A stretch of DNA of 64,000 bases from Pelobates cultripes (GCA_933207985.1 OW240913.1:104203244-104267243); one strand, 5' to 3'; positions 1 to 10,263 are shown, counted from the first letter of the stretch. Notes: generated from the sequence alone by a model not told the origin. A program made the numbers and translations.

Positions 1-600
1 TACTAATAACAATGTATGGAACTGAAATTAAATTTTTAACAAAAACAATGCATTTTATGTACACAGATTGAGTTCTAAAAAAAACCCCATTTAATGCAGT
101 ATAAACACATCTCCTAGAAAAGAATTCTATTAGGGTAGAATTTAGAGACAGAGGGATTTGGACCTCAAATAGGGAATGTACCTACTAAACAAAGACACTT
201 GAGAGGTATGCAAATATAGACACACATTATCACACGTAAAAAACAACAGGGTTGGGGAAACAGCGCTAAAGAAACCAAAACTATAAATATGAAATTAAGG
301 AGGCAGCAAACCTGAGGTAGGGCTCCCGCTAAGCCCTACTGACAAATGAAATAGACAAGATGAACAGAGAGAGGTTGCGACAAATAACAAACTAAGTCAA
401 AAGATACTGGAAAAAATTAATTAAATATAAAAATGTAAATATATTTAGACTTTTTTTTCCTACTATTTCATTGTGATTTGTTAACATCACTATTGCTTTT
501 GGACTCTTTTTATATATATATATTTTTTTTATATATATTTAATCAATTTTTTCCAGTATCTTCTCACACATTAACACACCTTCACAAACATTACATAGTT
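1..600. other. AT-rich flank, no gene seen
   Basis: I see no convincing coding frame, RNA gene or complete transposon here apart from the foldback listed at 402-561. The segment ends at the CR1 tail. The sequence preceding the second CR1 copy (before 13885) is a retroviral LTR and leader that shows no resemblance to this flank, which matters for judging the large duplication. Confidence 0.6.
402..561. repeat. 160-bp foldback (MITE-like inverted repeat)
   Basis: The left arm at 402-429 begins AGATACTGGAAAAAATTAAT. The right arm at 534-561 is its reverse complement with about one mismatch and reads TTTTTTCCAGTATCT at its end. Arms of about 28 bp are separated by about 104 bp of T-rich sequence. 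No transposase and no clear target duplication is visible, so class is unknown; a MITE or a simple foldback element are both possible. Confidence 0.55.
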
Positions 601-2640
601 AGAAACATAGAAACATAGAAACATAGAAACATACAATGTGACGGTAGATAAGAACCATTCGGCCCATCTAGTCTGCCCAATTTTCTAAATACTTTCATTA
701 GTCCCTAGCCTTATCTTATAGTTAGGATAGCCTTATGCCTATCCCACACATGCTTAAACTCCTTTACTGTGTTACCTCTACCACTTCAGCTGGAAGGCTA
801 TTCCATGCATCCACTACCCTCTCAATAAAGTAATACTTCCTGATATTATTTTTAAACCTTTGTCCCTCTAATTTGTCCCTCTAATTTAAGACTATGTCCT
901 CTTGTTGTGGTAGTTTTTCTTCTTTTAAATATAGTCTTCTCCTTTACTGTGTTGTCCTTTACTGTGCTGATTCCCTTTATATATTTAAATGTTTCTATCA
1001 TATCCCCCCTGTCTCGTCTTTCCTCCAAGCTATACATGTTAAGATCCTTTAACCTTTCCTGGTAAGTTTTATACCGCAATCCATTAACCAGTTTAGTAGC
1101 CCTTCTCTGAACCCTCTCTAAGGTATCAATATCCTTCTGAAGATACGGTCTCCAGTACTGTGTACAATACTCCAAGTGAGGTCTCACCAGTGTTCTGTAC
1201 AATGGCATGAGCACTTCCCTCTTTCTACTGCTAATACCTCTCCCTATGCAACCAAGCATTGTAGTCATCAGAAATAATCACCCCTAAATCCCTTTCCTCA
1301 TATGTTGAGGTTAGGACTCTATCAAATATTCTGTACTCTGCCCTTGGGCTTTTACGTCTAAGATGCATTATCTTGCATTTATCCACATAAAATGTCAGTT
1401 GCCACAATTCTGACCATTTTTCTAGTTTACCTAAATCATTTGCCATTTGGCTTATCCCTCCTGGAACATCAACCCTGTTACATATCTTAGTATCATCAGC
1501 GAAAAGACATACCCTACCATCAAGACCTTCTGCAATATCACTAATAAAAATATTAAAGAGAATGGGTCCAAATACAGATCCCTGAGGTACCCCACTGGTG
1601 ACAAGCTTCGAATATATTCCATTAACTACAACCCTCCGTTGCCTGTCACTCAGCCACTGCCTTATCCATTCAACAATATTGGAATCCAAACTTAAAGATT
1701 GCAGTTTATTGATAAACCTTCTATGTGCAACAGTGTCAAAAGCCTTACTGAAATCTGGGTAAGCAATGTCTACTGCACCACCCTGATCTATAATTTTAGT
1801 TACGCAATCAAAAAAATAAATAAGATTAGTTTGGCATGATCTCCCTGAAGTAAGCCCATGTTGTCTCTGATCTTGAAATCCATGTGTTTTTAGATGTTCA
1901 ACAATCCTATCCTTTAACATGGTTTCCATCACTTTCCCCACTACTGAAGTAAGGCTTACTGGCCTACAGTTGCCCGACTCCTCCCTATTACCTTTCTTGT
2001 AAATGGGCACAACATTTGCTAACTTCCAATCTTATGGGACTACTTCTGTTAACAATGATTGGTTATATAAATCTGTTAATGGTTTTACTAGTACACCACT
2101 AAGCTCATTTAATAGCTTTGGGTGTATTCCATCAGGTCCCATTGACTTATTTGTCTTTACTTTTGACAGTTGAAATAGAACCTCTTCCTCTGTAAAGTCA
2201 CGTGTAATAAATGACTTATTTATCCTTTTTCTTAACTGAGGTCCCTTTCCTTCATTTTCATCTGTAAATACAGAACAAAAATATTAATTGAGGCAGTCAG
2301 CTAGACCTTTATCCTCTTCTACATACCTTCCTTCTTTTGTTTTTAATCTAACTAATCCTTGTTTTACTTTTCTTTTCTCATTTATGTATCTAAAAAATGT
2401 TTTGTCCCCCTTTTTTACTGACTGTGCTATTTTCTCTTCTGTGTGTGATTTGGAAGCTATTATAACTTGCTTAGCCTCTTTCTGCCTAATCTTATAGATC
2501 ATTTTGTCTTCCTCACTCTGGTTTTTTTTTATAATTCCTAAATGCTAACTTTTTGTTTTTAACTATTTTGGCCACATCTGCGGAGTACCACAGTGGTTTC
2601 TTGAATTTTTTGCTTAAGTAGGCTGAAAAGCAACATCAAG
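601..2640 (-). mobile_element. CR1-clade LINE, copy 1, 5'-truncated
   Basis: Non-LTR retrotransposon read on the minus strand. Its 3' end is the short tandem tail GAAACATA x4 at 602-634 (TTTCTATG on the element strand), the kind of 8-bp tail that CR1 elements carry. Coding remnants run from the linker before the reverse transcriptase (upstream end near 2640) through the palm to the C-terminal domain. There is no endonuclease domain, so the copy is 5'-truncated. Relative to copy 2 it has a ~36-bp deletion near 1268 and a short internal duplication of TTTGTCCCTCTAA near 860-880. CR1 elements normally make no target duplication and none is seen. Confidence 0.9.
852..2640 (-). pseudogene. CR1 reverse transcriptase remnant (copy 1)
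   Basis: Reads in order on the minus strand: a linker with PLWYSADVAK near 2585; an open frame 2284-2502; the RT palm 1231-2010 with RPVSLTSVVGKVMET, KAFDTVAH, GVPQGSV and the catalytic LFADDTKI; then 852-1268 with PLYRTLVRPHLEYCTQYWRP, the conserved CR1 C-terminal motif. The pieces lie in different frames with stops between them, so no intact ORF2 protein can be made. The YADD-type catalytic box itself is intact (FADD). Function of the family is target-primed reverse transcription. Family assignment is firm; subfamily is not determined. Confidence 0.9.
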
Positions 2641-3205
2641 TTCAGCCTCACATATGTTTCATTGTATGTTATCATTTTAGTCTCCTGACTTCTCCCTACC
2701 TTACTCAGTGCAGGTTGCAAGGAAGGGACGTCAGCTCACATGACCAGACACCTTGTGTTCGTTGGGATATTACATCATGCCTGTATCAATGTCACTATAC
2801 TGTGGGAGTAGTTACTGAAGGTAACTCCACACAACCTTCACTTCAGCCAGCAAATGTTCTGCCCAGCACTCAGATATTTCATGGAGAGAACACCAAAATG
2901 TTGCACAAGTATATAAAAAAAAGTACCTAGTCTAAACCGCTCCCAGTGCACTCTCCTTAAATTATAATCCAAACTGATAGTCAGAATGTAAAATAGTTAT
3001 TTGAAATGTGTTTATATTTTACTACAGGCTCCTGTTATTCCAGTTTGTACATAATCAGGGTTAAATTTGGAGATGCACGCCAGTAAAACCAAATTAAGAA
3101 AATGCAGTTTAATCTTTTTGTAAAAACAAAACACAAACACATGTAATGATATCAAAAACTTGGGTTGTTTACTACTGCAAATGGTATGCCATCATGGGGG
3201 TAATT
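2641..3205. other. No recognisable feature
   Basis: Single-copy-looking sequence between the CR1 5' truncation point and the GA tract. Short open frames exist but lack any recognisable domain or splice structure. A second copy lies at 15932-16496. Confidence 0.5.
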
Positions 3206-3689
3206 GAGAGAAGGAGAGAGAGAGAAAGAAAGAGAGAGAGAGAGAAGGAGAGAGCGAGAGAGCGAGAAGGAGAGAGAGCGAGAAGGAGAGAGCGCGAGAA
3301 GGAGAGAGCGAGAGAGAGAGAGAAAAGGAGAGAGAGCGAAAAGGAGAGAGTGAGAGAGAGAGAGAGAGAGAAAAGGAGAGAGAGAGAGAAAAGGAGAGAG
3401 AGAGAAAAGGAGAGAGCGAGAGAGAGAGAGAAAAGGAGAGAGAGAGAAAAGGAGAGAGAGAGATAGAGAAAGGGAGAAAAGGAGAGAGAGAGAGAAAAGG
3501 AGAGAGAGAAGGAGAGAGGGAGAGAGAAAAGGAGAGAGAGAGAGAAAGAAAAGGAGAGAGAGAGAAAAGGAGAGAGAGGGAGAGAGAGAGAAAAAAGGAG
3601 AGAGAAAAGGAGAGAGAGAAAGAGAGAAAAGGAGAGAGATAGAGAGAAAAGGAGAGAGAGAGAGAGAAAAGGAGAGAGAGAGAAGGAGA
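3206..3689. repeat. GA-rich purine tract, about 484 bp
   Basis: The plus strand is almost pure purine, built from (GA)n runs broken by AAAAGG and GCGAG spacers, a compound microsatellite with an irregular period near 14-22 bp. The long open frames across it on both strands (Arg/Glu and Ser/Leu repeats) are artefacts of the repeat. Length and interruptions are identical at 16497-16980. Confidence 0.95.
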
Positions 3690-4080
3690 TACAATTACTA
3701 TGTATTCATGATCAATGCCGTAATGATTTATCGAAGGAAAAGTGAAATCATAACATCTTTAAGAAACCGAGAGTGATGAAGGAGCTGGGGTCAGAAGATA
3801 TTAAATATTTTACTGAAAATACTCTGTGCTGTATTTCAATAGCCAAAGAAAGGTTAAATTTATTCCTGAGATATTTTATGAGCAGAACATAGATACAGAC
3901 AGTAATTATGTCCCTTAAACAAGCTAAGCTGGTTTCCCTACTTAATTTACAAGCAGATTTGTCAATGTCATTTTTTTGTTGCAGTTTACTTTTAAAAACT
4001 GACAGTCTGGCCCCAAGGTGCATATCGATGGCTTTCAGAAAGGGACGGTGGGAAAGGCAGACAACTTTGGATTATTCCCA
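3690..4080. other. No recognisable feature
   Basis: About 390 bp of ordinary AT-rich sequence between the GA tract and the (TA)n run. No domain-bearing frame and no repeat boundary was seen. Confidence 0.45.
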
Positions 4081-4081
4081 T

Positions 4082-4089
4082 TATATATT

Positions 4090-4135
<46 letters not shown>
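4082..4135. repeat. (TA)n microsatellite
   Basis: Alternating TA with two CA interruptions. It abuts the 3' end of the Penelope-like element. Another TA/TG run lies just beyond that element's 5' limit near 10122. Confidence 0.95.
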
Positions 4136-4139
<4 letters not shown>

Positions 4140-5831
4140 CAAAAAGCTTGGCACTCTCCATTTAGCTTGTAACATGTATTTCAATACCCCGGTGCAAATC
4201 CGTGCATAATAAATAAATCATCCAAAAAATAAGGGTGCACTTCAAGGGATTTTGATGAAAAAAATTGTGTAATTTATTGCATACAAGCATTCAAGAATTG
4301 CATACAAGACCCTCTATGGGTCTTTCTCAAGATCAACATGTGAAATATTCAAGCATGAAATATATACAATAACGCTACAGTGACTTACCAATCCAAGTGA
4401 TGCTGTACCGTAACCCAGAAGCGTTCAAGCAGGACACGTTACCCCTCCATGAAGTAATTACGTCCAAGGTGCCGTACCCACTCTGTTTGGTTGCTAGGTA
4501 ACACTACAGCAACCGACGGGGGCGGCTATACTGTATTGTGACATATGTGTGTGATTAAACATGTGCTATTAAAAGGAGTGATTAAATGAAATTATGGAGG
4601 ACAGGGTGCATCATGATCTACAGTGATGCCTATGGAAAGGGAGGTAACAAACAGAAGACACGTGAAAAAAAGTGAATAGTGTATGAACTGCAAAGTGCAC
4701 AAAAAAGCAAAAGTGTGACTCACATCAGCCATAGACAGCAAAGTAGAATGCCGAAGTCTCCTGTAATGTGTGGGTAATACCATCATGCAAACATAGCAAG
4801 GCAAAGAAGCCACATCCATGGCCATGATAGCCACAAGTGGTATAAGAACAAAAATAAAAATTCAAAGTAAATATCTCTAATAGGACAGGTAGCTTTAAGA
4901 CTTAACAGACATAGCATATATGTGTAAGTACACCACATAAGGGCTAAGACAAACAAGTCTATAGATGACCATTAAATGGATATGTGTATTAAAGATAAGT
5001 TAGAAATATAGGCACAAGTGGCCAACAGACAGGAAGGACCCTTGCAAGGAGCTCCAACCAAGCCAGGTGCAGCAATAATAAATGCTGAACAATGAGCCAA
5101 TAAAAATAAGAATAATAGATCATAGAACGTGGCAAGGGTCTGACCTTAAAGGAAATCCACATAATATGATAAAAGGGCACGAGGACCGGACGATTACAAA
5201 GTGTACTATAACTAGTATCTAAAGATCTACCACTGTCATAAAAGGTGAATTACCCACTGGCAAAATATGTGTACGGAAGATTTTACAATATTTGACACAA
5301 CTTTAAAGCGGCATGATCACTGCCTCAAATATATGGGAATATAGTACATAGAAATGGAGGCAAGAAACTGGGCACTGAGTGTAACTAACACTGGCAATAC
5401 ATGTGTGACACAGGTACAGGCAAGAGAATATCTAGGAGAGAGAGACTATATGTACAAAAACTGTAAATATGTACTTGAAAAAATATATCAAAGACAGTAG
5501 TAATGTTGTAAAAATGGGGAAAAATTAATAATATATACACACAGGCAATGTCAGTAAATCCAGGTGTCCACCGTGTACAACAATAAACAATAATATTATA
5601 AAAAATTTAAAATGAAAAATGTTGAAAAGAGGCAATTAAATAACCAAGATTGCAGAAAATACACAGAAATGGCAAAAGTTAGCTCCCCCAAAAAACAAAA
5701 ATTCTACAAAATTATTTTGGTTAGATCAAAATACGGGGAATTTAACCAGGGTAGTGTATATGTCGTCATATTACTTCCAATCAGGTGACAGTGTCCATCC
5801 TAGATCTATAGGTACATAGAGTAGGAGATAT

Positions 5832-6976
5832 GTTAATTCAGTCCCTGTGGTGCCACAGTGTCCCTCACAGTAAGGTCAGTTTTCCCATTGTATGCTAGTC
5901 TGCATGGGCATGTGATGAGTTATACCACGTGGTCTGTCATGCAAGTAATATGATGGTTAATGGGGATTCTTTTCCCACAGTGTGGATGTGCAAATGATGA
6001 CCTGCTTATCATGTGGTTGCATGTGACGCAGCCACTGCACTTCAAACAAACTTTTTTACGGAATCCCCTGGGTTTACTGTAGCATGAGGTTGGGAAGTGT
6101 CTGACCAGTACATCACTCAAATTTTGGTTCCTTTTAAAACTGATGATAGGAGGCTGTGTGAAGACCTCTGGCAGGTTTTTGTCATAACGGAATATACCCC
6201 AGTATTTGTGTATGGACTTAAATTCAGTTGAGCATGTGTTTTATGTAAGTGGCAAGTAGATTTGGGATTTTTCATCCTCTTGGTGGGATGAATCTGGGTC
6301 CTGCCAAATTCTCAAAGTTTGCTGTTTGGCTTTGTTGAGCACCTGGGGATAATATCCTCTTTCCAGAAATCGACTAGTCATCTCAAGGAGTTGTTCTTCC
6401 CTTCTAGTGGCGTCACTATTGTAGTGAAGTACTCTTATGTACAGTGAAACGGGTAGTGAGACCTTGAGAGTGTGTGGATAATAACTCGTCGCTCCCAGCA
6501 AAGTGTTTCGATCTGTTGGTTTTCGATGCAGAATAAAACCCAATTGATGATCTTGTACATACAGAGTGATGTCCAGAAATTGTATCTGGGAAGGGCTGGA
6601 AGTAGCTGTGAATCGGACGGTGGTTGGAAGCTGGTTAATATTATGGACCATTTCTTCTTATTCATGGGCAGTGCCCCGCCATAGAAGAAATATGTCATCC
6701 ACAAACCTGACATACTCAATGATATGCTCTTTGTTTGTTGATAGCAGGTATAGCCGACTCCCAGGGGTGGGGGCCAGGGGGAGGGCAGTAGGTCCCCACC
6801 TCTCATTATCATTATGGCCCCCACCCGCCGCCCAAGGGTGGGGGACGGGGGGACAATAGGTCTCCCCCCTTAATTTACTTTCGGCCCCCCACCCGTCGTG
6901 TTTATACAAGTACATGTACGCGTTGTCATAAGAGGGAGCCATAGCCACCCCCATCGCAGCTTGAAGATAGAAGTAG
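5832..6976 (-). pseudogene. PLE-1 RT carboxyl half plus GIY-YIG endonuclease remnant
   Basis: Motifs on the minus strand in order: FYLQ then AMGVAMAPSYDNAYM (about 6930-6976), the catalytic YVRFVDDIFLLW (about 6675-6720), LDITLYV and LHRKPTDRNTLLGATSYYPH (6480-6580), then the cysteine linker VCLKCSGCVTC (about 6025-6060). After the linker a GIY-YIG-like stretch reads VV-stop-LITCPCRLAYNGKT at about 5865-5925, with TAA where the family has a codon for tyrosine. PLEs use this endonuclease with the RT for integration. An in-frame GC-rich insertion separates AMG..APSY from FVDD (see 6765-6894). Stops make it non-functional. Confidence 0.88.
6765..6894. repeat. Two tandem ~71-bp GC-rich hairpin units
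   Basis: Unit 1 (6765-6826) starts GGGTGGGGGCC and ends GGCCCCCACCC, a perfect 11-bp inverted repeat. Unit 2 (6836-6894) starts GGGTGGGGG and ends CCCCCCACCC. Each also has an inner G-run paired with a C-run around TAGGTC. The repeat period is 71 bp. The block lies between two RT motifs of PLE-1 and keeps the reading frame open. Confidence 0.75.
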
Positions 6977-7400
6977 ACATACAAAAAATACAATCTAAAC
7001 AATGGAGAAAGAAATAACAAATAATGGTGCAGTAAATAAAGACACCATAAAGCACTAGTGGCACTCACCAGATAATAATTGATTGCAGGCATGTATAAAA
7101 TTAGAGATGGAAGGAGCTTTATCCTCTTGTCTCTTGTTCTTGAGAGGGATTTAAGAGAGAGACACAGACATAGTGTACCAATAAAATAATGACTTAAAAA
7201 TTTATTATGATTGCACTCACAAAATGTATGAGAAAATCCAGCATATCACAATGTATGTCTTGCCACACCACACACTTGAAGGGGAGTCCCTTGGGATCAG
7301 GAACAAAAATGTGAAACAGCCAGAGAAAACAAAATCAAATACACATAAAAAAACAAATAAAACCAATTGAAGGTACTGTGTGGGTCTCTCCGCCCTATGC

Positions 7401-7426
7401 GTTTCGTCCTAATGGGACTTCATCAG
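7401..7426 (-). ncRNA. Hammerhead-ribozyme-like core
   Basis: On the minus strand the sequence contains CTGATGA, then a 4-bp stem GTCC/GGAC with a CATTA loop, then GAAAC, matching the type hammerhead catalytic core (CUGANGA - stem II - GAAA). A short helix III can be drawn from CGC and GCG downstream, but the base expected to be U before the cleavage position looks like G, and stem I is weak, so activity may be lost. Hammerheads are known in Penelope-like elements, which fits the context. Second copy at 20692-20717. Confidence 0.6.
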
Positions 7427-7705
7427 GGGATCTGAAGGTATAATCTGATCTCCTCCATTCTTCTTTTGTAAGTAGTTCTGTGCCTTTCCATCGTGCCTGC
7501 AGCCAATCGGACGGCGAGATTGAAAGTGGATTCACCTGGATGTTTCATCTTCGTGTATGCTTTCCACGCCTTGATGTTTTGCGTGTCACCAGGAAAAAGG
7601 TTTCCGGTATCACGTGGAATGCATCATGCGTTCCAAATCGCAATCCGGAAGTCCGTATGTAAGTCCAGAAATATATAACAATAGGATTTAAATATGTATG
7701 AGAAA

Positions 7706-9157
7706 GGCGGGGCCTGACCAGCATGGCTGCCAGACGTGCAGAGTATGAGCTCCTCAAAAAACTCTGGAAAATCGTGCTCTAATGATGGAATACTACCCAC
7801 AGACACTACTCAAACGCCTACTTACCTGCTCCTGTACAGAGTGAGGACTCTCTGGGAAAGTTCGAAGCACCCCTTTACCTTTTGTGACATGAACCCACAT
7901 CGGGGCCTACAAGCCTGCACAAGCATCCGACATACTCGACGTCTCGGTGGCCTGCCAAAGCACCTGAGGTGAGGGAGACAGCCGATCCCTTAACCAAGCT
8001 TCACTCACACTTGGACCAAGGTCCTGTTCCCCCCCCTCTGGGCCGGCGGGGGATATCCCGGCCCCCACTGGTGGAACCTAGCGGCCTTGTCGGCGTGGCA
8101 ATACTCTTCTACAGAGGTCGGTAGGGTCGAGGCCTACCTACTAAAATGGCCGCCAAGCCAGGACCCGCTGCTTCACCGAACCCTTCACAGCCTCCTCACC
8201 CTGTCGACCCATTGCTGGCAGCTTTTGACCGGCTGTGTGCTCAGTTCTGGGCAAAACTCTGTGACCGCAAGCTACACACCACTCATGCATCAGACCCGCC
8301 CAAGTATACTCACCGCCGCAACGCTGAGGGGACTCCCCCAAATCGTGTCCGCAAACGGAGGCGTAGGAGGATCCCACGACCATCCCAGGAGCCCCGGCGA
8401 GCAGGCACTCCAGCTGGTTGCAATCTGCCGGCACCACGAACCACCAAGGGACTTCCCCCCAGGCAAAACCTGCATAGCCGTCAAGCTCCCACTTCACACC
8501 GCTGGCAGCCTAACGAGGAAAGTACCCCATCGATTTACCCAGCAGGCAGACGTGGCCAGACTGTAGCAAACACAGCACCTGAGTATGAGGAGGCACGGAG
8601 CCGGCGGATCGGCCTGCTACTCTTAACCAGACTCCAGCTTGTCAAGGACAGGGCCTCTCCCTCTGCAGGCATCGGCTGATTAGGCCGCAGACCATTCTAC
8701 AGCAAAGCTCCTGAGCATATTATGTTCCTACACACAGTTAAACATGTTTTTACTATCTAGTTTCTGCAGTTCCTGTATATGCTATGCTGTAGGCTACTTA
8801 ATATATCCCAGTGGTAATTTTACCTTGTTATCCTAGCCATGTAAACAACATGTAATCTACTTTATTAACCCTGATTCCATCAACAATGATATTTCTATTA
8901 ACTAAGCCTGTACCAGACTCATGTACCTAAGAAATGCATGTCCACATCTTATTAGCCCAACACAAATGTCCTGCTATGCTTTTCAAGATTATAATGTTCA
9001 CACGCTTGTTCTCTTTTCCACTACTAAACTATGAAAAATGTGCAATCCTCACTAATACCATGTTACTGACACCCTATATTTGTTTTACCATACTTGAAAG
9101 AGCTGTTGTGGCATATGAAGCTTGACTGTTCACATTTGCACAAAAAATAAAGAATTA
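7706..9157 (+). mobile_element. 1.45-kb non-autonomous retroposon with L1-like 5' end
   Basis: Flanked by a 17-bp perfect target duplication TAAATATGTATGAGAAA (7689-7705 and 9158-9174). It starts GGCGGGGCCTGACCAGCATG, resembling the starts of the two L1-clade elements here (5' ends at 12917 and 39219 on the minus strand), and ends ACAAAAAATAAAGAATTA with an AATAAA signal. It encodes no RT or endonuclease. The long target duplication and the 3' A-rich end indicate target-primed insertion by L1-type machinery in trans. It carries a 177-codon open frame of unknown meaning at 8146-8679. Confidence 0.8.
8146..8679 (+). CDS. Hypothetical basic, proline-rich protein in the retroposon
   Basis: Open frame of 177 codons beginning MAAKPGPAASPNPSQPPH, with an arginine-rich stretch RKRRRRRIPRPSQEPRR near residues 69-85. 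No domain recognised. GC content is well above the flanks. Two other frames over the same bases are also open for more than 100 codons (8087-8566 plus, 8141-8497 minus), so openness alone is weak evidence. It could be a decayed L1 ORF1-like leader peptide, a non-autonomous element protein, or chance. Confidence 0.25.
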   Translation: MAAKPGPAASPNPSQPPHPVDPLLAAFDRLCAQFWAKLCDRKLHTTHASDPPKYTHRRNAEGTPPNRVRKRRRRRIPRPSQEPRRAGTPAGCNLPAPRTTKGLPPRQNLHSRQAPTSHRWQPNEESTPSIYPAGRRGQTVANTAPEYEEARSRRIGLLLLTRLQLVKDRASPSAGIG

Positions 9158-9737
9158 TAAATATGTATGAGAAAAGATGTATAAAAAAGTTTCAATATCA
9201 GAAATAAGTTGAAAAAACATAAAAAGCCTCATATTCACACCAAAAATTGTTAAATATAACAAATAATAACAATAATTAAAAACATTTTGTAGTAAAAAAT
9301 TATAAAATACAAAGAAACCAAGATAACAAGGTAGGAGTTGGACATATGATAGTACTCTGAAAAAGCATACAATTGCCAAAAAATCTTAAAACTAATCTGG
9401 GAGATTATTGGATGTAGAAAAATATCTAAGTAAGGAAATTGATAAATGTAAATTGGAGAAGGACAAATCCTCATAGGGGGGAGAAAATCTGAGAGTAGGT
9501 ATAATTAAAAATGTGGATTAAAATATAATGGTAAAAAAAGAACCAAATGTAAAAAACATAACCAATTATAAAAATATATTTTATTAAATTGTTTTAAATT
9601 ATTCTAAAAAAGAAGATAAAAGGGAGCTTCTTACAATCTATTATACTATAAGGGTAATTCATATTTTATATATCTTCTTACCTACTTTGGTGTATACGTG
9701 TATTGTACAGAAATATATATTTTGAAGATAGAAGTAG

Positions 9738-10117
9738 TCTTCGAACTTAAAATAGTTACAAATCAGGGCAATCTTTAGTAATTCCAAGAGATACTCAATG
9801 GGTGGTCCTTGGTAGGCTTGTGTCAGAGAGAATCTCTCTGAGGGCATTTATCCCATGTTCATGGGGAATCATAGTGTACATACTCTATATGTCTAATGTA
9901 ACCAGTAGTGTGTTTCCATCAGAGTCAATATCCATTCGTTTCCCTTTGGAGAGAAAATCGGGGGTATGCTGTAGACATGTTGGAAGTTGCTTGATACTTT
10001 CCATAATGTGCCAATCAATGAACTTTGCAATAGGTTCCAACAAGCCATGCCTAGCCGAGAGGGCCTTCCAGGGGGTTGTACACGGTCTTTGTGTATTTTT
10101 AGAATTGTGTACAAAAC
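9738..10117 (-). pseudogene. PLE-1 RT amino half
   Basis: Minus-strand pieces in two frames carry the PLE signatures KIHKDRVQPPGRP (about 10060-10110), FIDWHIMESIKQLPT, DFLSKGKRMDIDS, then palm motif A as TLDI followed by a TAG stop (9882-9884) and SMYTMIPHEHG, then the stretch ELLKIALICNYFKFEDYFYLQ split here only by its length, which runs into the insert boundary. The following residues AMGVAMAPSY resume at 6976. At least one frameshift and one stop inactivate it. The part upstream of KIHKD is absent. Confidence 0.85.
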
Positions 10118-10263
10118 AGGGTGTGTGTATATATATATGTTTATAATTGGAATAATCCAAAATTGTCTTTATTTACAGTTTGTCTTAATTTACAAAATTA
10201 AGACAATTTTGTATTATTTCTATTCTAAACATATATATATATATATATATATATATACGTATA

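Larger units (their letters stand above)
6977..9721 (-). mobile_element. Insert in PLE-1: Penelope-type terminal segment (PLE-2)
   Basis: Bounded by a 16-bp direct repeat TTGAAGATAGAAGTAG at 6961-6976 and 9722-9737, which is PLE-1 coding sequence (the codons for FYLQ), so this is a target duplication. After subtracting the nested retroposon (7690-9174) about 1.26 kb remains. It has no recognisable RT. The hammerhead-like core at 7401-7426 and the AT-rich terminal segments resemble the non-coding terminal repeats of Penelope-like elements, so I call it a PLE fragment on the minus strand; an unrelated retroposon is possible. Confidence 0.6.
4141..10117 (-). mobile_element. Penelope-like retroelement (PLE-1), interrupted
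   Basis: Minus-strand element. Its coding remnants, read from 10117 downward, are the RT amino half (9738-10117), then a 2.7-kb foreign insert, then the RT carboxyl half, a CxxC linker and a GIY-YIG remnant (down to 5832). The 3' non-coding part runs to 4141 and contains a decayed terminal motif near 4295-4335 (CTTGAGAAAGACCC on the element strand) resembling the ends of other PLEs. It appears 5'-truncated near 10117, where TG/TA repeats begin. The 16-bp duplication flanking the insert lets the two RT halves be placed in one element. Age: several stops, so inactive. Confidence 0.85.

Noticed and set aside
3206..3689. CRISPR-like regular repeat array
   Set aside because: No conserved repeat with unique spacers; it is an interrupted microsatellite in a eukaryotic genome.
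3146..3694. Open frames of 106 and 180 codons on opposite strands (and their copies at 16437-16985)
   Set aside because: Pure translation of the GA tract into Arg/Glu or Ser/Leu repeats; no start context or domain.
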